Shown here piece by piece: positions 1 through 9,864 of a stretch of DNA of 64,000 nt. Source of the stretch: Henningerozyma blattae CBS 6284 (lineage: Eukaryota > Ascomycota > Saccharomycetes > Saccharomycetales > Saccharomycetaceae); NCBI RefSeq assembly GCF_000315915.1, contig NC_020190.1:806001-870000 (forward strand), read 5' to 3'. The notes under the pieces are model-generated. The model saw only the letters and a program-made list of their open reading frames with translations. It was not told where the DNA came from and did not search any database. The position numbers and the translations under genes were made by a program. Each line of letters opens with the position of its first letter. Positions within the stretch are counted from its first letter, which is position 1.

Positions 1-1549
1 ATACACTCCTGTTAATCATTGTATAGATTTCTTTACTTAATTTTTTCCCCTGAACTCCATTTTTATAGTAAGGATCCAAAACTTTTCTTACATGGCTTTG
101 AATTTTAAACTTAGTATCTCTTTCAACGGCTTCTATTTTTATTCTATCAGTTAAAGTTTGAGATTGAGATGAGCTTTGGAGTGGTGATGCGTTGTTCTTA
201 GTCTTTTTGTCCGTGTGTACGTGTGAGGAGGTTTCACTATTGATTGTATTATTTGATAAATGCAGGTTAGCTTCATATTTCCCATGGCTATGGTCAAAAG
301 TACAGGGATTTTTGATTATTTTCTTTTCAGTATTCTTATTAGATAATGGCCTGTTGTTCATTGGATTCTTGTCTTGATCTATAATATAACTTCGTAGAGT
401 CCCTGGATGTTGTATCCTCCGCTCAAAAGAATTATTAGTTATTGAAAAGTCATTTTGTAAACTAGTATCATCATTTGCATTTTCAGTCTCCTCTGTGATA
501 GTCAAGGCTTGCATTGCGGTTGTTACAGTTGTTATTTCTTGATTATTTGATGAACCAACGAGTTTACTCGGACAGCACATTTTGCCTATATTATTTGTAG
601 AATTACATTCTACAATTAGAGGTGCTTTTAACTTCTCTTTGGATTTATGATTATTGAATTGTTTTAGTTCTGATTGCTGCTTAGACTCGCTACATAAGCA
701 TTCTGAATGATTAATATCATATGAAGCGACAGATTGTACTGCCTGAGTTATGCTTGGTATAGGAGATAATTCTGAAAGGTCAACTGATGTTGACGATGAA
801 TTGATTCTTTCTGGGGTAGAAAAATTATCAGAATTGCTTTCTTCAATGGAAAAGTTATCGATATATATATCATTAGATAGAAGAGTTCTAGTAAATCTTG
901 GTTGAGTGATGGTAAGCACAGTTGTCTGACAATTTAAGCAGTCTCTCCAATTTTCTAAATCTCCAATTTCTGTAGCTAACGAATGCAAACATGATTCATG
1001 ATATCTTCTATTACATTGAGGACACTGATCAAAAATATCATTGGCCTCACCTTCTACCCCACAAATAGTACAATAAACGCAATCGCAATATTCATCCTCT
1101 TCCGTATTAGAGTGAAATTCATCTATATCTTCTTGAATTAAGTGATGTAAAGATGATGGTTGTGGTGAATTGTAAGATGATTGATTGTAATTGGATGAGG
1201 AGCCTTGATTGTCTTCACCAAAGAAGCCTGTAGAGGATAGGCTATTGTATAAAATTGACTGTGGCAAATATTCTTCAATAATACTGGCTTCCGCCCCAGT
1301 AGAAATATTAAATTCAAAAATATCGGATGATTCACGTAGGCCACCATCTAGTGGTAAACCGTTTGGATCTTTATATAGGGTTTTTTGTATGACAATATTG
1401 GATACCCTACGACATACAGGGCATTCTAAACTTTTGGAGGTCAAATGCCATTGTCTAATGCAGTTAAAATGAAAATTATGTTGACAAACTTTTAAACTAC
1501 CCAGTATATCTGTAATATCCTCCAGACAGATTGGACAATTCTGTATCAT
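1..1549 (-). CDS. ASR1: Asr1-like RING/PHD ubiquitin ligase (3' end outside window)
   Basis: Reads from an ATG at 1549 leftwards and is still open at base 1, so at least 516 codons are present and the C-terminus is cut by the window. A RING-H2 finger starts almost at the N-terminus (CPICLED, then C-x-H-x2-H-x2-C, then CPVC, residues 5-46). A PHD finger follows (YCTICG ... CPQC ... YHESC ... CLNC, roughly residues 157-205). The rest is Ser/Asn-rich. In S. cerevisiae this RING-PHD order is Asr1, a ubiquitin ligase that binds the RNA polymerase II C-terminal domain. The basic tail near the window start (RKVLDPYYKNG) resembles the C-terminal segment of PHRF1-type RING-PHD proteins, which is inference. 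Its divergent neighbour RDS3 and then SYT1 reproduce the YPR093C-YPR095C order. The protein is much longer than S. cerevisiae Asr1 (about 288 aa, from memory). Confidence 0.88.
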   Translation of the reverse strand, partial: MIQNCPICLEDITDILGSLKVCQHNFHFNCIRQWHLTSKSLECPVCRRVSNIVIQKTLYKDPNGLPLDGGLRESSDIFEFNISTGAEASIIEEYLPQSILYNSLSSTGFFGEDNQGSSSNYNQSSYNSPQPSSLHHLIQEDIDEFHSNTEEDEYCDCVYCTICGVEGEANDIFDQCPQCNRRYHESCLHSLATEIGDLENWRDCLNCQTTVLTITQPRFTRTLLSNDIYIDNFSIEESNSDNFSTPERINSSSTSVDLSELSPIPSITQAVQSVASYDINHSECLCSESKQQSELKQFNNHKSKEKLKAPLIVECNSTNNIGKMCCPSKLVGSSNNQEITTVTTAMQALTITEETENANDDTSLQNDFSITNNSFERRIQHPGTLRSYIIDQDKNPMNNRPLSNKNTEKKIIKNPCTFDHSHGKYEANLHLSNNTINSETSSHVHTDKKTKNNASPLQSSSQSQTLTDRIKIEAVERDTKFKIQSHVRKVLDPYYKNGVQGKKLSKEIYTMINRSV

Positions 1550-1952
1550 GGTGAGAATTTATGTTACCTTAAGGTGATTCAATAGCTTTCCTTTATTTTA
1601 ATTAAAAAAAAAAAATTGGTACAAAAACTAATTATTAAGGTAGATTATATATAAAGAGGTGTATAGTGTTACTGGATCGATAAAAAATATATATATATTA
1701 TTGTCTAAACCTTTTCAATCCTTAAATATTATAAATCAATGAGAGGAATATATTGCATTAATACTCCGAAAGTTTTCGCGAGTTCTAAATTCTTACTATC
1801 TTTTTAGATATATTAAACTTGTAAAGCAGTGAAACGTTTTCAATTTAGAACACTATATAATCTCAGAAAAAAAGCTGAGGTGTATTTTTACGAATTAGCG
1901 TATACACGACATAAATAACACCTGAAAAGACATACTAAATACTTCTCACTGA
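1550..1952. promoter_or_regulatory. Divergent ASR1/RDS3 intergenic promoter region
   Basis: AT-rich 403-bp interval between the divergent starts of ASR1 and RDS3, with an A-run near 1603-1615 and an alternating TA run near 1686-1697. It must hold both promoters. I see no well-defined factor site. The TCCGAAA at about 1764 lacks the context of a centromere CDEIII. Confidence 0.5.
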
Positions 1953-2279
1953 ATGTCTCGTCATCAGGCTGACCTTGTGCTATGCATGCGACAACCAGGC
2001 ACTCATTTTGGGCTTGTTTGCTCAAAATGTGACGGTAAATGTCCACTTTGTGACTCTTATACTGACCCTACAGTTCCTGTTCGATTATGTGCCCAATGTT
2101 CGCAAGGACGTAGTGCGAAAAATTGCATCATATGTGGTAATCCTAACGGAATAGTTACTGCCCATTTTTGTGCAGAATGTTGTCGAGCAGAACGAAACCG
2201 TGATGGTTGTCCTCGAGTACTTAATGTAGGTAACAACCGTTTGGAACATCATTTTGATTCGCGTCAAACCTCAAAGTAG
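1953..2279 (+). CDS. RDS3: Rds3, SF3b (U2 snRNP) zinc protein, PHF5A family
   Basis: A complete 108-residue protein, the size of yeast Rds3 and human PHF5A. It carries the family's dense pattern of CxxC pairs: VCSKC, KCPLC, LCAQC, NCIIC and FCAECC, which bind three zinc ions in the knotted fold. Rds3/PHF5A is a core SF3b subunit of the U2 snRNP. It contacts Hsh155/SF3B1 near the branch-site adenosine and is needed for pre-spliceosome assembly. The start is the ATG at 1953, giving MSRHQADLVLC, the conserved family N-terminus. It is divergent from ASR1 and convergent with SYT1, as in S. cerevisiae. Confidence 0.97.
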   Translation: MSRHQADLVLCMRQPGTHFGLVCSKCDGKCPLCDSYTDPTVPVRLCAQCSQGRSAKNCIICGNPNGIVTAHFCAECCRAERNRDGCPRVLNVGNNRLEHHFDSRQTSK

Positions 2280-2449
2280 TCTGTAGCGATTTCAAATGTC
2301 TAATGCTGTGTGTCTATTGTATTTGTTTACTTATTCTATCTAATATGTAAATGAAATGAATCTGTATATTATTTATATGAATTTTCTAACAATGTGTTTC
2401 AATATTAGAAACAAACATTAATGCAATCCTATTGTAGGATGTATTGTTT

Positions 2450-5400
2450 TTAAACCTTACGGGAGGTGTCGGTTGGATGCTGGACATTGGCTCCCCAATG
2501 AACGTCTGCCTCTTCAGAATGATCATCGGGAAGACATTGAGTAAGGTTAGTATCCTTGAATAAATAGTCAGTCCCATTTGTAAAAAACTTATTTTGATTA
2601 TCTTGTGAAGTGATATTCTCCATAGAGTTATCTTGATATTTTTGTTCCTCATTCGATAAGCTTGAATTGTCTAATATTTTATCTTGAATGACAGCTTCCG
2701 GTGGATAAAGTTTATCCGTAAACAAGTCTTTATTATCAATAATAGTATCATAATGACTACTTGCTGAATCACTCGTCAAAGTTCCTTCTTTCTGTAATTC
2801 ATTATTTTGGGATAAACATTTCAAAATGTAAATGTAGGTCATGTCTCTCCAAAGCTCTACTAGCATCCACTCCATCTTGGCTATTACTTGTTTAATATGT
2901 ATTTCTAACTCCCTTCTGGTTTTGGCTTTAATTGGGATAGCATACTTGTAAAAGCTTAATTCTTTTTCGTCTTCAATAAGGTTATCTCTTTTATAAATTT
3001 CTGCAATTTTTAAGTTGTTAATTCTCTCATCTATTGAAATTTTTCTCTTAAGAATTACTTGATTTGCAAACTCGTCTGGATAAAAATCACAGCCATTATG
3101 AGCACCTATTAAATTTATTGAATCTTTCCATGTATTACTTTCTTTTAAATTAGTACAGTACCAAATATTTTTTTGATTATTATTTGAATAAACGTATAAA
3201 ATATGTTCCTGAGATTGTTTTGTTTTGTGTCTTTCAAATCTGCCAACATCTTCGCTTGAGGTAGCAAAAATACCAGACAAATTAACAATTTCTTTGGCAG
3301 TAGACATCAATGTCGAATCATACTCGATAATATAATTTGTATTACCAGTTATTTCATCATAAATTGTTTCTGGTTTGATCCAATCAATTATATTAAATTT
3401 AAACATTGCCACAGTTGTAAGTATGATAAATATTCTCCGTTTCTTATTATTCTTGTTATAAATGTTACTTGTTAAACCTGTAGACTTAATAATTTCTTTA
3501 ATTTCTCCCATTTGTATAATTTTAAGATACAAATATTTTCCATTTTCTTTTTCCAAATTATTATTGACTATTTCAAAATCATCGATAGACATTGTAGATG
3601 ATACAAACTTATTAAGTTCGTTTCTTTTTATCTTTAAATATCCACCTTTCACTTCATTTAAAATCGAAAATAATTTTAAATAGGGATTAGGTAACGGTGA
3701 AGTAGAATGAGAATCCAGTTTATCAAGGTTAGTGATATAATCTCCATCAAAATGTTCATTTAAAAATATATCTTCGTATTTTTCATTTTTATTCCAAGTT
3801 TTATATACTTTCCATTTCATTGAGATATCTTGCAATGTATCGTTTAGGATGTAGCTATAAATATCAATATCATTTTTATTTGAGCTATCATTATTACCAG
3901 TGATATACGTTGAAATAGAGCTAGATGCAGATCTATTTTTCCATAAGCCAGTACTTGTATTTGTAGGTGGTAAGTTAGTAGTAGAACTATTATTCGTATT
4001 TGTTACAGTTAAGGGGTTGGTATTTGTTATGTTATTGTTTGTCGATGTCGCAATGGTATTATTTGTATTGATTATGGATAAGTTAAGATTTGAGTTAGGT
4101 AAGTATACTTTTTTATTTTTGATTAATTCCATTGGTGAATATATTATTATATTTGAATCAAATTCTTCTGACTTTGAGTAATCTTTATTATTATTATTTT
4201 CAGAAAAAGTATTGTCATCGTTTATCATTGAATTCATGTTGACTAGATACTTTTTGTCAAAAGTTTCGTTATCAATTGATGAATTAGTTTCTGATTTAAG
4301 TTCACCTTGAGTATCATTAACAAATTCGTTAGAATCATTACTTATATTCGTATTTTCAAAAACGTCGTAGTATGGGTTCAGTTTATTACAAATTATTTCA
4401 AATTTTGGAGATTCCTTGGAAGTTATATTATCAAAAAAATAATTTACAACGCCATGAGGCACTAGGTTCCCCGATGAATAAGTATCCCCATGGACCATGT
4501 CAAAAAATTCTTCTTTAGCCATCTTAGTTTTGTTATTTGGATTAAAATAATCAGTATGCAGAATCAATAACGAAAATGTTAAGAAATAAACTTGTTCTTT
4601 ACTTTCCCATGGGAAGAACGTTGAATATATCGAATTACAAATATAATACACATTACTAAACTCGATCAGCAGTCTATCAATTTGTTGAGTTTCTTTTGGT
4701 AATTCTAAAAACATTAAAAGTTCTCTTAGAGCAATATCTAACGGCACTTTTCTAAAATCAAAATATTTGGAGATAAAATGGTGTAAGCATTGCTTTTTAT
4801 ACTCATCATCTTTTTCAATTAAAATTATACCAATATATTTTTCATAATTGGATATTCTTAAAAGATAATCATCATATGCCTCATTTTGTTTAGGTTCGGG
4901 AGGAGGAGGTAAATTCTCTAGTGGGTCCCTTAATTTAGATGGTACATATTGCTGAGATCTAGTTGAAGACGAACTATACGATCTTAAATTAACAAAACTA
5001 CTAAGAGCATTTACTAATGAACTGCTTCTCTTCCTTCTTAACGAATAGGAGCTATTATTATTTGATGAAGGAAAAGAAGGTGGATTGATCAATGGTTTAC
5101 CAGTCCCCATGTTAGAAGAGCTCATTGGGAAAGTTGAAGTATTAAAATGATTTAATTGTAAATTTGAATTTTCATTGATAGATAAAGATGAATCAGGCTC
5201 TAAAAATTCAGAAGTTAAATTTTTTGTAAAATCCAAATCTTTAGTAGTATTTCTCTTTAATAGCATTGAAAATCTATTTGGACTTGAAACAGTCTTACTG
5301 TGTGGTCTAACCGGCCTTTTTGGATAAGACAACGCACTTGGTGCTACATCTTTCAGAGGGGGGAAGTGAGTAGTAACATCAGTATTATTAACATTGTGAT

Positions 5401-7378
5401 TTAAAGGTGTTGATATAGGGGTAGCGAAAGGTGTCGCAGTAGGGGTGACAGTGCTGGAATGTAATTTGCTAGTTGATGGCGTTGGAAGAGACGTTTTATT
5501 TCTGGTCTCTATAGCTGGTTTTTTAGTCGCTTGAATGGAAGAATCATCCAAAGATTTTCTTGTGAGTGGTGATAAAGTATCCATATTTAAATTTGATGCA
5601 TTGGTGCTAGCATTACCTGAGTGCAATTTATTATTTTTGCTAGTAGTGTTTGAATTTGAATTAAAACTAGGATTTGAACAGGAAGTAGGATTTGAGTTTG
5701 AGCTTGAGTTTGAGTTCATAGTAATACTTGTAGTTAACCCTGATGGATAATACGAAGTTTGATTTGGAGCTACATTAGAAATACTGCTTCGATTTGTATT
5801 TTTTTTAATATAATCGAACACGTCAACAGTCTTACTACGTTTTCTACCACCTTCTAAAATTAAATTATTTTTTGTTCTATATGAAGAAATATGTTCATTA
5901 GTTAAATTTGTAGATGTGCTATTATTTGTATTGGTAATACCTTGCAAAGGAACATTGTAATGACTCGGAGAATTTGGAATTGAAATAGAAGAATAATTTG
6001 AACATCTAGAAGATTTATTTGAAGTAAGCATAATAGAAGAAGACAGATGGGTACTGTTTTGAGTATATGGAATACATCTTATATTTGAAGATGAAGACAT
6101 GGAGTGAGCTCCTATTATACTATCGGTTCCTGTTGAACTTCGATCTCTATGACTTATAATACTTGGATTGTATGGTTGTGTATGAGCAATATTTGGAGTT
6201 GCAATGGGAGTTGTAATATTAATATTATTTTGAGCCTCTAAATCTACAATAAATGGATTTTTACTATTATTATTTGAGTTCGACGATGATAAAGGAGTTT
6301 GGGGTATTTTTATTGCTTGTGATGGCGGGGTAGACAATTTCTTTGGAGGATCTATTATGTTTTCAATAGTGGGTATATTATTTTCTGATAATAGATGTGT
6401 ATTATCTACAAGTCTATTTTCATTTAAATTTATTGGGAATACAGAAGCAGATGAAGCTTCAGATAACGTTGGAGATGAAACAAAAAATTTAGTTTCTCTA
6501 TTTGGAGATTGAGTCGATATGGGGTTTAAAGTATTTGTAAAACTATTATTGAAACCAGCAATGTTACTAGAACTAGTATTGGTACTACTATTAGCACTGT
6601 TTATATTACTGGTTGTATTATTATTGCTTCTAAAAGGCATATCAGGAAAAGATAGTTTCTGTCGAAGTGCTCTAAATCTGGAAGGCCTAGTTGGGTTTGT
6701 CACGGTATTTTTAGCTAATGATGTAGAAATAGGTGATGGACCCGGCTTATTGTTTGTGTTGGGAATAGAATGTTTACTATATATTTTGGAATCAGATTGA
6801 GGTGATGTTTTCCTCTTTGGAGATGTTGAGATGTTTCGTAGAGGTTTATTCTGTAAATTTAACTCATCCCTCTGTGAGTTTCTTTTGGAAACAATTGAAT
6901 TGGTATTTGACATAGACATAGAGTTTAGTGGGGTATTTGAATTTGAAATTGAAGTTGTAGTTGAGGTTACACGGCTATTGCTTGGTGATGTATTAATCGT
7001 CAAATTGTTAAATAATGCAAACAAATTGGAATTACTAGTTGCAGTTTTATTTTCATTTCCTGATTGGGTATCTTTATTAACTGTATTGCTCGCGTTGGAA
7101 GAAACACCTCTGCTTGAACTATTGCTATTATTTGTGTTAGTACTGCTTGTGTTACTGGAGTTTGAGTTTAATCTGCTTTTAATCCCAGATGTATTTACAA
7201 CAGGTTGTATATATGGTTTAGAAGAGGAAGGCTGTTGTTGACTATCAATTTCAGAAGTGTTCTCTGGCAAAGTGTCAGTTTTTGTAGTTGGTGCATAATT
7301 ATTTATGTTGTTATTATCATTGTTACTATTATTTTGAAAGAATTTAGATTTAATAATTGAAGTAAAAGAACGATTCAT
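2450..7378 (-). CDS. SYT1: Syt1, Sec7-domain ARF guanine-nucleotide exchange factor
   Basis: A 1642-residue protein. The first ~800 residues are low-complexity Asn/Ser/Thr-rich sequence with short S/P-rich islands. A Sec7 domain occupies roughly residues 830-1020 and keeps the glutamic finger in PKETQQIDR (E896) and the ILHTDYFNPN segment. A PH domain follows at about 1270-1430 (KKRRIFIILTTVAMFKF). Syt1 activates Arl1/ARF-type GTPases at the late Golgi (family knowledge). The linker between Sec7 and PH is again Asn/Thr-rich. It is longer than S. cerevisiae Syt1 (about 1226 aa, from memory), apparently through expansion of the disordered N-terminus. Position next to RDS3 supports YPR095C over the other yeast Sec7-PH protein, Yel1. 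Confidence 0.9.
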   Translation of the reverse strand: MNRSFTSIIKSKFFQNNSNNDNNNINNYAPTTKTDTLPENTSEIDSQQQPSSSKPYIQPVVNTSGIKSRLNSNSSNTSSTNTNNSNSSSRGVSSNASNTVNKDTQSGNENKTATSNSNLFALFNNLTINTSPSNSRVTSTTTSISNSNTPLNSMSMSNTNSIVSKRNSQRDELNLQNKPLRNISTSPKRKTSPQSDSKIYSKHSIPNTNNKPGPSPISTSLAKNTVTNPTRPSRFRALRQKLSFPDMPFRSNNNTTSNINSANSSTNTSSSNIAGFNNSFTNTLNPISTQSPNRETKFFVSSPTLSEASSASVFPINLNENRLVDNTHLLSENNIPTIENIIDPPKKLSTPPSQAIKIPQTPLSSSNSNNNSKNPFIVDLEAQNNINITTPIATPNIAHTQPYNPSIISHRDRSSTGTDSIIGAHSMSSSSNIRCIPYTQNSTHLSSSIMLTSNKSSRCSNYSSISIPNSPSHYNVPLQGITNTNNSTSTNLTNEHISSYRTKNNLILEGGRKRSKTVDVFDYIKKNTNRSSISNVAPNQTSYYPSGLTTSITMNSNSSSNSNPTSCSNPSFNSNSNTTSKNNKLHSGNASTNASNLNMDTLSPLTRKSLDDSSIQATKKPAIETRNKTSLPTPSTSKLHSSTVTPTATPFATPISTPLNHNVNNTDVTTHFPPLKDVAPSALSYPKRPVRPHSKTVSSPNRFSMLLKRNTTKDLDFTKNLTSEFLEPDSSLSINENSNLQLNHFNTSTFPMSSSNMGTGKPLINPPSFPSSNNNSSYSLRRKRSSSLVNALSSFVNLRSYSSSSTRSQQYVPSKLRDPLENLPPPPEPKQNEAYDDYLLRISNYEKYIGIILIEKDDEYKKQCLHHFISKYFDFRKVPLDIALRELLMFLELPKETQQIDRLLIEFSNVYYICNSIYSTFFPWESKEQVYFLTFSLLILHTDYFNPNNKTKMAKEEFFDMVHGDTYSSGNLVPHGVVNYFFDNITSKESPKFEIICNKLNPYYDVFENTNISNDSNEFVNDTQGELKSETNSSIDNETFDKKYLVNMNSMINDDNTFSENNNNKDYSKSEEFDSNIIIYSPMELIKNKKVYLPNSNLNLSIINTNNTIATSTNNNITNTNPLTVTNTNNSSTTNLPPTNTSTGLWKNRSASSSISTYITGNNDSSNKNDIDIYSYILNDTLQDISMKWKVYKTWNKNEKYEDIFLNEHFDGDYITNLDKLDSHSTSPLPNPYLKLFSILNEVKGGYLKIKRNELNKFVSSTMSIDDFEIVNNNLEKENGKYLYLKIIQMGEIKEIIKSTGLTSNIYNKNNKKRRIFIILTTVAMFKFNIIDWIKPETIYDEITGNTNYIIEYDSTLMSTAKEIVNLSGIFATSSEDVGRFERHKTKQSQEHILYVYSNNNQKNIWYCTNLKESNTWKDSINLIGAHNGCDFYPDEFANQVILKRKISIDERINNLKIAEIYKRDNLIEDEKELSFYKYAIPIKAKTRRELEIHIKQVIAKMEWMLVELWRDMTYIYILKCLSQNNELQKEGTLTSDSASSHYDTIIDNKDLFTDKLYPPEAVIQDKILDNSSLSNEEQKYQDNSMENITSQDNQNKFFTNGTDYLFKDTNLTQCLPDDHSEEADVHWGANVQHPTDTSRKV

Positions 7379-8107
7379 AATTGATAATAATTAAGGAATC
7401 AATGAAAAAAAGTAAAATAAAATAAAATAAAAAACAAGGGAAAGTAAATAGGGAAAGTCTATTGGGTTGGAAGGATTGAATGCTGACAAATTCAGAGTTG
7501 GTTCTATCGTGTATTTCTAAAAGAGATGTATTGTCTTGAGCAATGGGGTAGAAGAAACCAAAAACAAAAATAAAATAAAAAGAAAATATCCAGGGTATAA
7601 CTAATGGATCAATCTGCTAGCGGCAATATATATTTTTTTATATTTTTATATATAAAGAACTAAAAGCAGATGCGGTAATGGTAAAAAGGCAGAAATAGAA
7701 ATAGGGGTCGGAGTAGGAAAGTAAAAAAAAGTATTAATTGGGGAAATAGATGAAATATGGAAGATAATATATATACAAATATATATATATTTATATCTTG
7801 TTGAGTGATATTATGATAGCGTCTAAGAAGACTGAGCCAAATCAGTGGTCGGTTAATCTTTCTTGGGATTTTCCTTCTTGTGACGTATAACGAGCCAGTG
7901 TAAATAGAAATAAACGGTGATGATTAATGCTAGTACAACTAGTCACTCAAGCACTTTATAAAAGCAATATATTGCTTGTATGTTCGTTTGTTTTATGAAA
8001 TAATATATACGATATACGATAGAAGTCAAGTCTATAAGTTACATGAAAGATTCAAAGCCAAGGTTTACATAGACAATGGAGCAAATCTAAACTAAAAGCA
8101 CCCATAG
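7379..8107. promoter_or_regulatory. SYT1 upstream region, no gene seen
   Basis: AT-rich interval upstream of the SYT1 start, with A/T runs and TATATA stretches at about 7627-7652 and 7770-7795. These are generic yeast promoter features. No coding frame or RNA gene is recognised. Confidence 0.4.
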
Positions 8108-8340
8108 CTAAAACAGGTCTTTCCATAGGGACCGCATTCCAGATCCAGACAGCTGTTTATTAAAAGTCCTTTCTCCAATCTTCCGTCGCCGGGAAGTGAG
8201 AACGCGTGCTAATTTGGCGGGTACTGATAGGCCAAAAAAGTCCAGGGGCGGTCCCGCAGGTTGTTCCGTGGATACTAAATAGGGGTAAAAAATGACCCGC
8301 GACACATAATGTATTGGTTAGGGTTAGTTGTTGTTGTAGT
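8108..8340. other. Unexplained GC-rich island with a Tbf1-type motif
   Basis: About 200 bp of clearly GC-richer sequence in an otherwise AT-rich gap between SYT1 and FMP52. It is flanked on its right by TTAGGGTTAG at 8318-8327, which matches the Tbf1 recognition core. A 65-codon frame on the minus strand (8108-8305) shows no family resemblance. In S. cerevisiae Tbf1 sites mark many snoRNA promoters, so a small RNA gene transcribed leftward is possible. I could not find convincing C/D or H/ACA boxes. Other explanations are a distant promoter element or a decayed gene. Confidence 0.3.
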
Positions 8341-8436
8341 AAGGGTTTGACTATGTGTTAAAATGATTGATTATTATACAAAATGTATATATATCTGGCT
8401 AGATGGTATATATAGTATTAGTTGGTGGGTGTGTTT

Positions 8437-9132
8437 TTATTTATTTAGCTCAGCAGAAATGCTCAATATCTCGGAACTTTCCACAATCTGAACCCTTGGT
8501 GAGCTTTTATCTTGGATAGCCTTAAGAGCAAGATAAACACCGACCTGGCCTACCTCATTGCCAAACACAGGGTATTGTAATACACACTGTAGTCTTGATC
8601 TGTAGATCGAGTTCCCAAGGGCAGTAAACATGGAGTTCGCAAAACCTTTAAAGTCATTTTGTCTTTCACCCAGAAGTTTTCCAGGTCTCAATATGATCAA
8701 ATGGTCAAACCCTATGGCTTCTAAATCTCTTTCGATCTCACCCTTCATTTTTAAATAAGTAAATCTGGAATCTGCATTAGCCAATGAGGACGATACAAGT
8801 ACAAATGTGCTGCATCCATTTTCTTTTGCCTTCTTAGCCAAATGGATATTCAAATTATGATCAATGCGGTATTGTTCTTGTGTACTACCCGCTGCTGCTC
8901 TTGTTATAGATAAACCAGTCATCACTATATCGGTCTTTTCAGTGGGATATTGAGGGTACCCATTTACTATTATCTTTTTCCACAAGTTGTTGAGCGATTT
9001 ATCTGACTCGATAGGTCTTCTAGTAATGGTGAATACTTTATTTATGACGCCAGATTTTTCAGTGTATTTCAAAAACGCTGAACCACATAAACCAGTAGCG
9101 CCTAGGATTAAAGCGTTATATTTAGCTGCCAC
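8437..9132 (-). CDS. FMP52: Fmp52, mitochondrial Rossmann-fold (SDR-like) protein; no in-frame AUG
   Basis: About 231 codons, the length of S. cerevisiae Fmp52. An N-terminal nucleotide-binding motif GATGLCG is followed by TRAAAGS, the FVLVSSS strand, YLKMKGEIE and the ILRPGKLLGER block shared by Fmp52 and TIP30/HTATIP2-type proteins. Fmp52 associates with the outer mitochondrial membrane/ER; its reaction is not established. The conserved frame has no ATG at its beginning. The codon at 9130-9132 is GTG, and a TAA lies four codons upstream in frame. The only nearby ATG (9132-9134) is out of frame, overlapping that GTG. Either initiation is non-AUG, the start codon has mutated (A to G), or there is a base error. 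Confidence 0.85.
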   Translation of the reverse strand: MAAKYNALILGATGLCGSAFLKYTEKSGVINKVFTITRRPIESDKSLNNLWKKIIVNGYPQYPTEKTDIVMTGLSITRAAAGSTQEQYRIDHNLNIHLAKKAKENGCSTFVLVSSSLANADSRFTYLKMKGEIERDLEAIGFDHLIILRPGKLLGERQNDFKGFANSMFTALGNSIYRSRLQCVLQYPVFGNEVGQVGVYLALKAIQDKSSPRVQIVESSEILSISAELNK

Positions 9133-9864
9133 ATTTTGTTCTTATTATTATTTATTTTTTTATTGGAAAAGTTCATGTTGTATTATATGTATATAAGATT
9201 ATTTCTTTTATGCTCTTCTTATACTTTTTAAGATTGAAATCTTAATATCTTGTTTTTTTTACTTTTTTACTTTTTTCTTATTACTACATTTTGATAGCTT
9301 ATTATCATTTTCCCTGGAAACTAATTGGCCGAGTTTTGCATGTGAAATTTTTAATTAATCCTTGCCTATAGTATAATTTGTTTAGGCAACAGGGTTTTCA
9401 ATGGAGTTTTAAATTTTCAGTTGGCATATGCTAGATTTTAAAATTATTACTTTTGTCTGAAAAAGAAGCAGCATTATGTGTAATACACCTCTTAAATTTT
9501 ATTTTGTTTTTGAATTCTGGCACATAGTGGATGAACGACAACTTGGTAATATAGCCTACTCTCTTAATTTAATTCAAAGATCAAGGAATACACTTCTTGT
9601 GATCTTTAGTACAAATTGATTAGCCAAATATTATTGTCTAGTATGAGGTTTTTTGTATATTACATACTGTTCTTTTAATACCTGATACTTTTAGTTAACC
9701 TTACGGTTAGGTTCTCTTACTATAGTATTTTATTGCTAAATATATAAAAGATTATATATTGAAATTATGGAGCCATTTTTAAATCTTTACCAAAGGGCAG
9801 CTTACAAATCGTTATGTTTGATCATTGTTGGTCACGTGATCAGGTCGTATTCAGTAAAAATGAA
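9133..9864. promoter_or_regulatory. FMP52 upstream region grading into LTR cluster
   Basis: AT-rich non-coding DNA with T-runs just upstream of FMP52 (9249-9278) and no recognisable gene. A GTCACGTG site at 9831-9838 already resembles those inside the adjacent LTRs, so the right end may belong to a decayed element. Confidence 0.4.

Noticed and set aside
1680..1775. AT-rich stretch followed by CTCCGAAAG, as a possible point centromere
   Set aside because: No CDEI (RTCACRTG) at the right distance and the CDEIII context is wrong. The CACGTG sites elsewhere in the window lie in LTRs or genes without a matching CDEIII.
2450..7378. Several long open frames on the plus strand opposite SYT1
   Set aside because: They mirror the Asn/Ser/Thr-rich codons of SYT1 (giving Leu/Val-rich shadows) and have no independent features.
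8108..8305. 65-codon minus-strand frame between SYT1 and FMP52
   Set aside because: No homology or codon bias visible. Kept only as part of an unexplained GC-rich island.
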